A DNA stretch of 64,000 bases from Paraburkholderia diazotrophica (GTDB lineage: Bacteria > Pseudomonadota > Gammaproteobacteria > Burkholderiales > Burkholderiaceae): contig NZ_FNYE01000018.1 of NCBI RefSeq assembly GCF_900108945.1, positions 1 through 64,000 of the forward strand, in the 5' to 3' direction. Below are positions 26,869-35,409 of the stretch, one piece after another; within the stretch, counting starts at the first letter, position 1; every line of letters starts with the position of its first letter. The notes below the pieces were generated by a model. It was not told where the DNA came from and searched no databases. It saw nothing but the letters and a program-made list of their open reading frames with translations. The position numbers and the translations under genes are program-made.

Positions 26869-28020
26869 ATGCCTGTCCCGATGTTTGTTCCGTCGTTTGT
26901 TCCGTCGTTTTTCCTGCTGTTTGTCCTGCTGTTTGGCTCGTTCTTTGCGCCGCTGTTTGCCTCGCTGTCCGCTCATCTCTTCCGGTGCAAGGCCGGCCTT
27001 GCCGGCGTACTGACCGTGCTCGCGCTCGCGGCCTGCTCCACGCCGATCTCGACGCCCGTTCCGCCACAGATGAAAGCGAGCCTCATCAACGAAGGACGCG
27101 ACGGACTGCTCGTGCCGCTGAACGCCGAACGCAGCGACACGCACGGCCGCACGTCGATCGGCCTGCCCGTGCAGATGGACGGCAAGGCGGTCTATCTGAT
27201 GCTCGATACGGGCACGCGCGGCGTGCGTGTGCTGTCGTCCGTCCTGCCTCGTTCGAACTATCCGGCAGCGGGCGCGCGGACTTCGCTCGCCTTCGCGACG
27301 GACGCGCAGGTTTCCGGCGCCGTCGTCAACGTGCCGCTGAGCATCGCGGGCACGAAGCCCGTCGATGTCGCCGCGCAAGCCGTCGACGAAGTCAGCTGTC
27401 TGAAGACCAATAAGCACTGCGTCGCGCAGGACGGCTACACGGGCGAATTCGGCTGGGCGTTCTCGGGCCTCCTGGGCATCGGCGCCGATGAGCCGCGCGA
27501 CGCGTGCTGCACGCAGCCCCTGCGCGCGCTGCCCGCGAACATCGGTCAACGCTATCTGGTGCGCTCGAACCTCAATCGCCCGTTTCTCGTGCTGAGCCCG
27601 TCGAATGCGCTGACCAAAGACTTCACGCTCGTGCCGTTCGCCGTCGCGAAGGACGGCTCGACGCAATGGCCGACGGGCTGCGTGCAAGTGGCCAGCAAGA
27701 TGCGCTTTTGCGCGCCCGTCGTCTTTTCGACGGGCGGCACGGACATGATCCGCGTCGAGACCGACAAGGCCCCCGACTGGGCCGGCGATACCGACGAGCA
27801 CAAGGCATTCGCGCAAGGCAACTACGACGTGGTGCTCGGCGTCGGCGACTGGGCGCATCGCTTCAACGATGCGCAAACGGCCATCGTAAAAGCCGCGCCG
27901 GGCGCGAACCGTATCGTGATCGGGCTGATGTCGCTGCAGAGCATCGACGTGCTGTTCGATTTCACCAACGGCAAGCTCGGCTTGCGCGCGTCGAAAGAGA
28001 TCGAACGGATGGGCGGCTGA
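26869..28020 (+). CDS. Lipoprotein with retropepsin-like DTG motif (DUF3443-like)
   Basis: 383-residue envelope protein. An unusually long hydrophobic leader (VPMFVPSFVPSFFLLFVLLFGSFF) precedes a lipobox VLALAACS. The mature part has AVYLMLDTGTRGVRVLSSVLP, an Asp-Thr-Gly motif like that of aspartic proteases and of DUF3443 lipoproteins, then several paired Cys residues (SCLKTNKHC, DACC) and the C-terminal VLFDFTNGKLGLR. Proteolytic activity is not shown; a structural role is possible. The start at 26869 has AAGG upstream; the leader DNA contains a 12-bp repeat (GTTTGTTCCGTC twice). Confidence 0.7.
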   Translation: MPVPMFVPSFVPSFFLLFVLLFGSFFAPLFASLSAHLFRCKAGLAGVLTVLALAACSTPISTPVPPQMKASLINEGRDGLLVPLNAERSDTHGRTSIGLPVQMDGKAVYLMLDTGTRGVRVLSSVLPRSNYPAAGARTSLAFATDAQVSGAVVNVPLSIAGTKPVDVAAQAVDEVSCLKTNKHCVAQDGYTGEFGWAFSGLLGIGADEPRDACCTQPLRALPANIGQRYLVRSNLNRPFLVLSPSNALTKDFTLVPFAVAKDGSTQWPTGCVQVASKMRFCAPVVFSTGGTDMIRVETDKAPDWAGDTDEHKAFAQGNYDVVLGVGDWAHRFNDAQTAIVKAAPGANRIVIGLMSLQSIDVLFDFTNGKLGLRASKEIERMGG

Positions 28021-28037
28021 AACACGCGCGCTTCAGC

Positions 28038-28085
28038 CGAAGCGAACATACGAAGCGAAGATACGAAGCCAACATAGCCGACATA
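28038..28085. repeat. 13-bp tandem repeat (three copies plus a partial)
   Basis: CGAAGCGAACATA, CGAAGCGAAGATA and CGAAGCCAACATA follow each other without gap, then GCCGACATA. It lies between the lipoprotein stop and its terminator. Confidence 0.85.
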
Positions 28086-28090
28086 AAAGC

Positions 28091-28127
28091 AGCCGCCACG
28101 CGATTCGTCATCGCGCGGCGGCTTTTT
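28091..28127 (+). terminator. Intrinsic terminator after the lipoprotein gene
   Basis: AGCCGCC-a-CGCG pairs with CGCG-c-GGCGGCT (one mismatch) around a 9-nt loop, then TTTTTC. It also ends close to the 3' end of glgP on the other strand. Confidence 0.85.
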
Positions 28128-28167
28128 CAATCGTCGAACGAGTCGAACAAGCCGAACGAGTCGACGA

Positions 28168-30621
28168 TCATTCGATGTCGACGGGCTTCACGTTCCAGAT
28201 ATCGCGTGCGTACTCGGCGATCGTGCGGTCCGACGAGAATTGCCCCATGCCCGCGACGTTTTCGATCGCGCTCGACGTCCAGCCGCGCCGATCGACGTAG
28301 CGTCTGTCGACCTCTTCCTGCGCCTTCGCAAACGCCGCGAAATCCGCGAGCACCATGTAGTGATCGCCCCAATCGACGAGCGTGTGGAAGATATCCGAGA
28401 AGCGCAGCGGATCGTCCGGCGAGAAGAACCCCGTGCGGATCTGATCGAGCGCCACGCGCAGTTCCGGGTCGTGCTCGTAGATCTCGCGCGGCCGATACCC
28501 CATCGCGCGCAGATCGTCGACCTGATCGGCCGTATGCCCGAAGATGAAGATGTTCTCGCGGCCGACGGCTTCGCTGATCTCGATGTTCGCGCCATCCATC
28601 GTGCCGATCGTCAGCGCGCCGTTCAGCGCGAGCTTCATGTTGCCCGTGCCCGACGCTTCCGTGCCCGCCATCGAAATCTGCTCGGACAGATCGGCGGCGG
28701 GAATGATCAGTTCGGCGACGCTCACGCCGTAGTTCGGCACGAACACGACCTTGAGCTTGTCGCCGATCAGCGGATCGTTGTTCACCTTCTGGGCCACGTC
28801 GCCGATCAGCTTGATGATCGTCTTCGCCATCCGGTAAGCGGAGGCCGCCTTGCCCGCGAACATCACGACACGCGGCACCCAGTCGCGCTCCGGATGCGAG
28901 CGAATGCGGTTGTAGCGCACGATGACGTGCAGCACGTTCAGCAATTGCCGCTTGTATTCGTGGATGCGCTTGACCTGCAGATCGAAGAGCGCTTCGGGAT
29001 CGAACGCCATCTTCGTGTGCTGCTGAAGCCGATGGATCAGACGCATCTTGTTCTGACGCTTCGCTTCATGGAAGGCGTCGATAAACGCGGCGTCGTTGCG
29101 CAGATCGCGCAGCTTCGACAGTTCGAACAGATCACGCCGCCAGTGCGTGCCGATCTGGTCGTCGATCAGCTTCGACATCGACGGACTCGCCTGTGCGAGC
29201 CAGCGGCGCGGCGTCACGCCGTTCGTCACGTTCGTGAAGCGCTCGGGGAACATGCGCGCGAAGTCCGCGAAGATATCGCGCGTCATCAGTTGCGAGTGCA
29301 ACTTCGAGACGCCGTTTACTTTCTGGCTCGCGACGATCGCGAGATGCGCCATCCGCACGCGCCGCTGCCCGTATTCGTCGACGAGCGAAATACGCCGGAT
29401 CATGTCGACGTCATGGCCCGAGTGCTCGCTCACGTGCTTGAGAAACTCGGCGTTGATCTCGAAGATGATTTCGAGGTGGCGCGGCAACAGGCGCGCGAGT
29501 GTCTCCACGTCCCACGTTTCGAGCGCTTCGGGCATCAGCGTGTGATTCGTGTACGAGAACATCTGCTGCACGTCTTTCCATGCTTTCGCCCACGGCACGT
29601 GATGCACGTCGACGAGCAGACGCATCAGTTCGGGAATCGCGAGCACCGGGTGCGTGTCGTTCAGATGCACGGCGACCTTCTCGGCGAAGCGGCCGAACGT
29701 GCTGTGCGTGCGCTGATAGCGGCGGATCAGGTCCTGCATCGTCGCCGACACGAAGAAGTACTCCTGACGCAAGCGCAACTCGCGGCCGGCGGGCGTGGAG
29801 TCGTCGGGATAGAGCAGGCGCGATACGTTCTCCGACATGTTCTTCGCATCGACGGCGCGGCGATAGTCGCCCTGATTGAACGCCGACAGATCGAGCTCTT
29901 CCGTCGCGCGCGCGGACCACAGGCGCAGCGTGTTCGTCGCGCTCGTCGCGAAGCCGGGGATCACGGTGTCGTAGGCCATCGCGTTCACATGCTGCGTTTC
30001 GATCCACTCGACGTGGCCGTCGCGCTGCACCGTGCGTCCGCCGAAATGCACGATGTACTGCACTTCAGGGCGCGGAAATTCCCACGGGTTGCCCGCGCGC
30101 AGCCAGTAGTCCGGCGTTTCGATCTGCTCGCCATCGACGATCTGCTGCTTGAACATCCCGTATTCGTAGCGGATGCCATAGCCGAAGCCCGGAATGCCGA
30201 GCGTCGCCATCGAATCCAGGAAGCACGCGGCGAGCCGTCCGAGGCCGCCATTGCCGAGCGCGGCATCCGGCTCGAGATCGGTCAGCGATTCCATATCGAC
30301 GCCGAGGCCCGCCAGCGCTTCCTTCATCTGGTCATAGATGCCGAGCGCGAGCAGCGCATTCGTGAACGTGCGCCCGATCAGAAATTCCATCGACAGGTAA
30401 TACACACGCTTCACATCCTGCTCGTATTGCAGGCGCGTGGTTTTCATCCAGCGCGCGACGAGCCGGTCGCGCACAGTGAGCGCCGCGGCGTGCAGCCAGT
30501 CTTGCGGGCGCGCTGTCACGGCGTCCTTGCCGACACCGTACATCATGCGGTTGGAGATCGAGCGCCGCAGCGCATCGACGGTACTGTTGAGCTGGTCGAA
30601 TTCCAGATCCACCGCTGTCAT
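28168..30621 (-). CDS. glgP: Glycogen/alpha-glucan phosphorylase
   Basis: 817-residue PLP-dependent phosphorylase releasing glucose 1-phosphate from glycogen or maltodextrin. Seen: VYYLSMEFLIGRTFTNALL, DAALGNGGLGRLAACFLDSMA, VHLNDTHPVLAIPELMR, VTNGVTPRRWL, QVKRIHEYKRQLLN and the PLP-lysine block EASGTGNMKLALNGALTIGT (Lys about 663). Full length for the family. GGAGG five bases before the ATG fixes the start. No other glg genes adjacent. Confidence 0.95.
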   Translation of the reverse strand: MTAVDLEFDQLNSTVDALRRSISNRMMYGVGKDAVTARPQDWLHAAALTVRDRLVARWMKTTRLQYEQDVKRVYYLSMEFLIGRTFTNALLALGIYDQMKEALAGLGVDMESLTDLEPDAALGNGGLGRLAACFLDSMATLGIPGFGYGIRYEYGMFKQQIVDGEQIETPDYWLRAGNPWEFPRPEVQYIVHFGGRTVQRDGHVEWIETQHVNAMAYDTVIPGFATSATNTLRLWSARATEELDLSAFNQGDYRRAVDAKNMSENVSRLLYPDDSTPAGRELRLRQEYFFVSATMQDLIRRYQRTHSTFGRFAEKVAVHLNDTHPVLAIPELMRLLVDVHHVPWAKAWKDVQQMFSYTNHTLMPEALETWDVETLARLLPRHLEIIFEINAEFLKHVSEHSGHDVDMIRRISLVDEYGQRRVRMAHLAIVASQKVNGVSKLHSQLMTRDIFADFARMFPERFTNVTNGVTPRRWLAQASPSMSKLIDDQIGTHWRRDLFELSKLRDLRNDAAFIDAFHEAKRQNKMRLIHRLQQHTKMAFDPEALFDLQVKRIHEYKRQLLNVLHVIVRYNRIRSHPERDWVPRVVMFAGKAASAYRMAKTIIKLIGDVAQKVNNDPLIGDKLKVVFVPNYGVSVAELIIPAADLSEQISMAGTEASGTGNMKLALNGALTIGTMDGANIEISEAVGRENIFIFGHTADQVDDLRAMGYRPREIYEHDPELRVALDQIRTGFFSPDDPLRFSDIFHTLVDWGDHYMVLADFAAFAKAQEEVDRRYVDRRGWTSSAIENVAGMGQFSSDRTIAEYARDIWNVKPVDIE

Positions 30622-31075
30622 CGAAACCTCCGGTAAATCGACGCGGCGCGCGCTTTATTGCATGCGTCTCATGCGCGGGCGGCGCGAGCCGGTCTGGTGG
30701 ATAAATAAGCAGAGTAGGACATTTTGCGTGATCCCGCGTCTGCCGCCGTTCGTTGTGTCGCTGGGTTCGCGCGTTGCTTCCGGCGTCCTGGTGCCGGATT
30801 GCACCCGCTATCTATCCAAGCAGACACGGGCGGCAGCCGCACAGTTCCATGTTCGCTGGCTTGAGATTCGATCTGCATGGCGCCTCGCGTCTTTGCGTTT
30901 CGCACGATGCGGGTGCAGAAGGCTCTGTTCCTTGCACTAGTATGGATGAGTAACAAGGCGGATCGGAGACAGCATGGTTCTGCCGCGCCGTTCCCCGTCC
31001 CGTTGCATGCCGTTGCATGCCGTTGCTCAGCCGCTGCTCAGCCGCTCGCGTCGCCGCGCTCCGATGGAGGTCGAA
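30622..31075. other. 454-bp intergenic region upstream of glgP
   Basis: Divergent promoters of glgP (minus) and a small plus-strand gene. AT-rich near 30700-30730. Between about 31000 and 31050 the decamer-like TTGCATGCCG and GCTCAGCCGC units are duplicated. No gene seen. Confidence 0.45.
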
Positions 31076-31303
31076 ATGAACGCACAATCCGTGCTCGGTA
31101 TGATCCACGCGCAGGAACTGCTGATCGTATCCCTCATCCGCGCGCTGCCACCCGACGCGCGGCGCAAGGTTTCCGATGAGTTTCACGGCCAGGTCGAACT
31201 TGCCGAGGCACCGCATCTGAGCGACGGCCATGACCGTGAATTGACGGAAGCATTCAGGGCACATCTCCGCAAGCTGTCGATCCTGCTCGCGTCGTGTAGT
31301 TGA
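31076..31303 (+). CDS. Small helical protein, unknown function
   Basis: 75 residues starting MNAQSVLGMIHAQELLIVSLIRALPPDARRKV, predicted mostly helical and soluble, ending in a short tail with Cys. GGAGG five bases upstream strongly supports this ATG. Burkholderia genomes carry many such short conserved proteins; I do not recognise a family. Monocistronic by position. Confidence 0.6.
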   Translation: MNAQSVLGMIHAQELLIVSLIRALPPDARRKVSDEFHGQVELAEAPHLSDGHDRELTEAFRAHLRKLSILLASCS

Positions 31304-31690
31304 AACCGGCGACCGCGCTGGATGGCGAATCGCTTGCCGTGGGATCGCGCAGCGCGTTCGCGCGTTCGCTCGTTCGCCGCCGTCGCATCCCAAACTCATC
31401 TGCGCGGCGTGGACCTGGCGGTTAGTTGCATCACACGCTACCGCATAGTTTCCGACGACGCACGCGTGCCTCACACTCCAGCGCCCGCTTGCAACCACCT
31501 TTCATACAGGCCATTTCTGCCTGGCTCCGAGCACGATCCGCGCGGCTCTGCAACAATTGCTACATTCGCGCCGAGCGCCGCTGCACCGTTGCGCTGCTCC
31601 CCGGCGCGCGCCTGTTGTGCCATTCCAGCCCTTGCCGAGCCGTCCTTGTCAGAGATCACGCCCAACCCGGCGCGCGTCGCCGATGCGCCC
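31304..31690. other. 387-bp intergenic region before the MFS exporter
   Basis: The frame of the downstream transporter is open through most of this stretch, but the sequence there is Arg/Pro/Cys-rich and lacks membrane character, so it is treated as non-coding. No repeat or clear promoter recognised. Confidence 0.4.
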
Positions 31691-33070
31691 ATGTCCACCC
31701 GTCACCGCTATGCGTTGGCGGCGATCATGCTGTCCGTCGCGCTCGCCTCGCTCGATACCGCGATCGCCAACACCGCGTTGCCCGCAATGGCCGCGAATCT
31801 GCATGCGAAGCCGGCCGCGTCCGTGTGGATCATCAACGCGTATCAGCTTGCAATGGTCGCGACGCTGCTGCCGCTCGCCGCGCTCGGCGATATCGTCGAA
31901 CACCGGCGCATCTATATCTGCGGCATCGCGATCTTCACGGCGGCCTCGCTCGCGTGCGCGCTCTCGCCGACGCTGCCCGTGCTCGCAGGCGCCCGCGTCG
32001 TGCAGGGACTCGGCGCGGCCGCCATCATGAGCGTCAACACGGCGCTGATCAAACATATGTACCCGCCGCATCAGCTGGGGCGCGGCGTGGGGCTCAATGC
32101 GCTGGTCGTGGGCGTGTCGTTCGCCGTGGGACCGACGGTGGCGTCGCTGATCCTGTCTGTCGCGAGCTGGCCGTGGCTCTTTGCCGTCAACGTGCCGCTC
32201 GGCATATTGGCGCTCTCGTTCGCGCTGCCGGGACTGCCGCGCACGCCGCGCGGCGTGCATCAATTCGACAGGATCGCGGCACTGCTGAACGTCGTCACGT
32301 TTGCCGCGCTGATCTTCGCGTTGGGCGAAGCGGCGCAGCGCGCGCCGTCGACGCTCGTGCTGGGTGCCGCCGCCGTCGCCATCGTGTTCGGCGCGCTGCT
32401 GATGCGCCGCGAAGCGGGCCACCCTGCGCCGATGCTGCCCGTCGATCTGTTCAGGCTGCCCGTGTTCGCGCTTTCGTCGCTGACGGCCGTGTGCTCGTTC
32501 GCCGCGCAAGGGCTCGCGTTTGTCTCGCTGCCGTTCTATTTCGAGGATGTCTTGCATCGCAGCCAGGTCGAGACCGGCTTTCTGATGACGCCCTGGCCCG
32601 TGATCGTCGCGCTTGCGGCGCCATTTGCGGGACGTCTGTCGGACCGCTATCCGCCGGGGCTGCTCGGCGCGATCGGCCTCGCGATTCTATGCGGCGGCAT
32701 GGCCTCGCTCGCGATGCTGCCGCCGCATCCGCCCGTGCTCGACATCACGATTCGCATGGCGATCTGCGGCGCGGGCTTCGGCTTTTTCCAGTCGCCCAAC
32801 CTGAAAGCACTGATGGCAAGCGCGCCGCCTCATCGCAGCGGCGGCGCGAGCGGCATCATCGCGACATCGAGGCTGATCGGGCAGACGACGGGCGCGGCCC
32901 TCGTCGCGCTGAGCTTCAGCATTGCGGGCCGCCATGGCCCGACGCTGTCGCTAGCGACGGGCGCCGTGTTCGCCGGCGCGGCCAGCATCGCGAGCGGCTT
33001 GCGGCTCTTCGCGCCGTCGCATCGCGCGCAGACCACCGCCGCGACCATGACGGCGGCGAAGGAGCAATAG
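31691..33070 (+). CDS. MFS drug exporter, DHA2 (EmrB/QacA-like) family
   Basis: 459-residue inner-membrane transporter with many hydrophobic segments. Seen: MLSVALASLDTAIANTALPAMA in TM1 (the LDxTIVNVALP-type motif D1), RVVQGLGAAAIMSVNTALI (motif C region), GVSFAVGPTVASLIL and WPWLFAVNVPLGI, all typical for 14-TM drug:H+ antiporters. Substrate unknown. The start MSTRHRYAL is placed right before TM1; the frame continues upstream but without membrane or signal character. Standing alone. Confidence 0.82.
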   Translation: MSTRHRYALAAIMLSVALASLDTAIANTALPAMAANLHAKPAASVWIINAYQLAMVATLLPLAALGDIVEHRRIYICGIAIFTAASLACALSPTLPVLAGARVVQGLGAAAIMSVNTALIKHMYPPHQLGRGVGLNALVVGVSFAVGPTVASLILSVASWPWLFAVNVPLGILALSFALPGLPRTPRGVHQFDRIAALLNVVTFAALIFALGEAAQRAPSTLVLGAAAVAIVFGALLMRREAGHPAPMLPVDLFRLPVFALSSLTAVCSFAAQGLAFVSLPFYFEDVLHRSQVETGFLMTPWPVIVALAAPFAGRLSDRYPPGLLGAIGLAILCGGMASLAMLPPHPPVLDITIRMAICGAGFGFFQSPNLKALMASAPPHRSGGASGIIATSRLIGQTTGAALVALSFSIAGRHGPTLSLATGAVFAGAASIASGLRLFAPSHRAQTTAATMTAAKEQ

Positions 33071-33175
33071 GCGGCAAGGCGCGCGCGGGCTGCAGAAAAC
33101 ACGGCGCGCCGTTCGGTGCACAACACGAAGGCAGCGCACAGCGAACAGCGCACAGCGCGCCGATCAGCGCGCCGA

Positions 33176-34180
33176 TCAGCGCGCGAAATATCCCTTCACA
33201 GCGGTGACGAACGTATCGATATCGGCACGCGACACGTCCATGTGCGTGACGAAGCGCGACGCGTACAACATCTGCGTGAGGATGCCGCGTTCCTTGAGCC
33301 ACGCTTCGAGCGGCGCGCAATGCTCTTGCGGAAACTGCGCGAACACCATGTTGGTGGCGTGCGACTGCACCTTCAACTGATCGATCTGCGCGAGACCCGC
33401 GGCGAGATGCGCGGCATTATCGTGGTCTTCGGCGAGACGTTCGACGTTGTGCTCGAGCGCATACAGACACGCCGCCGCGAGCAGCCCCGCCTGCCGCATG
33501 CCGCCGCCCAGCACCTTGCGCCAGCGGTGCGCGACGTCGATCAGCGCCTTGCTGCCGACCAGCACCGAACCCACAGGCGCGCCCAGCCCCTTCGAAAAGC
33601 AGATCGATACCGTATCGAACGGCGCGCACAGCGCATCGACGGGTCGCTTCGACGCGACGGCTGCATTGAACACGCGCGCGCCGTCGAGATGCGTGGACAG
33701 CCCGCGTTCGCGCGCGAGCTGCGTGGCCTCGGCGACATAGCCCGCGAGCAGCACCTTGCCGCCGATCGTGTTTTCGAGCGCGAGCAGACGCGTGCGCGCG
33801 AAGTGATTGTCGATGGGCTTGATCGCGGCCACGATCTTGTCGAGAGGAAGCGAGCCGTCGAGCGCATTCTCGATCGGCTGCGGCTGGATGCTGCCGAGCA
33901 CGGCCGCGCCGCCGCCCTCGTACTTGTACGTGTGCGCGGCTTGCCCAACGATGTACTCGTCGCCGCGCGCGCAATGCGCCATCAATGCGGCGAGATTGCT
34001 CTGCGTGCCGCTCGGGAAGAACAGCCCTGCCTCCTTGCCCGCACGCCCGGCGACGGTGTCTTGCAGACGCTGGACCGTCGGGTCGTCTCCCCAGACATCG
34101 TCGCCGACTTCGGCGGCTGTCATCGCGGCGAGCATGTCCTTGCTCGGTCGGGTCACGGTATCGCTGCGCAAATCGATCAT
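33176..34180 (-). CDS. ltaE: Low-specificity L-threonine aldolase
   Basis: 334-residue PLP enzyme splitting L-threonine/allo-threonine to glycine and acetaldehyde. Seen: MIDLRSDTVTRPS at the start, GDDVWGDDPTVQRLQ, LFFPSGTQSNLAALMAHC, ENTIGGKVL, THLDGARVFNAAVA and the PLP-lysine motif SICFSKGLGAPVGS (Lys197). GAGGAAA precedes the start; an upstream GTG adds 21 residues without family support. Confidence 0.92.
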   Translation of the reverse strand: MIDLRSDTVTRPSKDMLAAMTAAEVGDDVWGDDPTVQRLQDTVAGRAGKEAGLFFPSGTQSNLAALMAHCARGDEYIVGQAAHTYKYEGGGAAVLGSIQPQPIENALDGSLPLDKIVAAIKPIDNHFARTRLLALENTIGGKVLLAGYVAEATQLARERGLSTHLDGARVFNAAVASKRPVDALCAPFDTVSICFSKGLGAPVGSVLVGSKALIDVAHRWRKVLGGGMRQAGLLAAACLYALEHNVERLAEDHDNAAHLAAGLAQIDQLKVQSHATNMVFAQFPQEHCAPLEAWLKERGILTQMLYASRFVTHMDVSRADIDTFVTAVKGYFAR

Positions 34181-34399
34181 GTGCTTTTCCTCGTGGATGA
34201 CGAAGCGCCTCACGTACAACGGCACGGCGTGTGAAGCGCGCAATTGAATCCGCAGAGTGTATCAACTCCGCTCGCGATGAGCAGTCAGCCGGATGGCCAG
34301 GTACCTCGTTTCCATCAGCGGGCGGGTCGTCACGCGGCGCTCAAGATTTGCGTCCATCGGCCGATACAGCAATTGCCGACACACCTGAGAGACCCCGCT

Positions 34400-34792
34400 T
34401 TGAAAACGAAGATATGGCTGGCGTCGATTGCCGCCTCTGTTGCGTTGTGCGCATGCGCGCCGTCCGTGCCCGTTCAGGGCGTTCAGTTCACGCCGGTGGC
34501 CGCCACACAGCAGCAGCGCATGCGGATAGTCGACACCGTGCATATCCGACTCTCGACGGGGTATTCGCGGCGCATTTCGAGCGGTTCGCTCTGGCGTCTG
34601 GCAGGCGAGCTTCCGCAGGGTTTTGCGTACAGGCCGATCAACGACGTGTTCACCGTCGAAGGCCGGCAGGTGCACGAGGCCTGGCTCGTGGTGAAAAACG
34701 AGCGCCTGGTGGGCTTCTATCTGCCCGGCGAATCGCATTTCTCCCCGCTCGATCCCACACAATCGATAACTACCGAGACCCTCCATGATTAA
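34400..34792 (+). CDS. Lipoprotein of unknown function
   Basis: 130 residues. The start appears to be TTG (LKTKIWLASIAASVALCAC), giving a short basic n-region, hydrophobic core and lipobox LCAC; no in-frame ATG lies close enough for a proper leader. GAGAG lies upstream. The mature domain (VDTVHIRLSTGYSRRISSGSLWRLAGELPQGFAYRPINDVF) is not recognised. The last eight bases overlap the start of the next lipoprotein gene, so the pair is probably co-translated. Confidence 0.7.
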   Translation: MKTKIWLASIAASVALCACAPSVPVQGVQFTPVAATQQQRMRIVDTVHIRLSTGYSRRISSGSLWRLAGELPQGFAYRPINDVFTVEGRQVHEAWLVVKNERLVGFYLPGESHFSPLDPTQSITTETLHD

Positions 34793-35243
34793 GCTTTCCC
34801 GAGTCCTTATCGCTGCATCGGCAGCCGCACTGCTCGCAACGGGCTGCGCCAGCGGCCCCGAATTCAAGGACGTTGCGTCGTCGATCCCGACGATCAAGGA
34901 ATCGCAAGGCCGCATCTACTTCTATCGTTCGAACTCGCTGATCGGCGCGGCCCTGCAGCCGGACATCAACCTGAACGATCAGGCTGTCGGCAAATCGAAG
35001 CCGGGCGGCTTCTTCTACGTCGACGAGCCGGCCGGCGACTATGTCGTCTCGACCACCACCGAAACCAAGAAGACGCTCTCGTTCAAGCTCGAAGCGGGCG
35101 AAACGAAATACGTGAAGACGAGCGTCGGCCTGGGCCTGCTGGTCGGCCGCATCATCCCTTCGCTGGAATCGTCGGAGGTCGCCAACAAGGACCTCGAAGG
35201 CCTGCACTACATCGGCACGCCGACCACGGCAGCTTCGAAGTAA
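34785..35243 (+). CDS. DUF2846 family lipoprotein
   Basis: 152 residues. Signal with lipobox LLATGCAS, then the DUF2846 pattern: GRIYFYRSNSLIGAALQPDINLNDQAVGKSKPGGFFYVDEPAGDYVVSTTTE and FKLEAGETKYVKTSV. Function of the family is unknown; the fold is a small beta domain. Starts inside the upstream lipoprotein gene, suggesting a two-gene operon. Confidence 0.85.
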   Translation: MIKLSRVLIAASAAALLATGCASGPEFKDVASSIPTIKESQGRIYFYRSNSLIGAALQPDINLNDQAVGKSKPGGFFYVDEPAGDYVVSTTTETKKTLSFKLEAGETKYVKTSVGLGLLVGRIIPSLESSEVANKDLEGLHYIGTPTTAASK

Positions 35244-35348
35244 CGCCGCACGGCAAGTGGGGCGGCGCAGTGAGGCCGCCCACGAGGTCCCAGGACGCGA
35301 AGTGCGCAGCGCAGGAACCGGCCGGCGGCATCCCGGCATGCCGCGGGC

Positions 35349-35400
35349 CTTCACGCGTTTCTTCACGCGCTTCTTCACGCGTTCGCTGCGCGCAGCGAAC
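35349..35400. repeat. Three 12-bp tandem repeats followed by a 20-bp palindrome
   Basis: CTTCACGCGTTT, CTTCACGCGCTT and CTTCACGCGTTC (35349-35384) run into the perfect palindrome GTTCGCTGCGCGCAGCGAAC (35381-35400). It lies between two converging genes; the palindrome could act as a bidirectional 3' hairpin, though there is no U-run. Confidence 0.8.
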
Positions 35401-35409
35401 GCAGTGACT

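Noticed and set aside
28240..30636. Long open frame of about 800 codons on the plus strand opposite glgP
   Set aside because: Exact mirror of glgP; the product is His/Arg-rich without domains, a common artefact of GC-rich codon bias.
31426..33207. Alternative plus-strand frame of 593 codons over the DHA2 exporter
   Set aside because: Out-of-frame reading; Arg/Ala-rich with no membrane segments.
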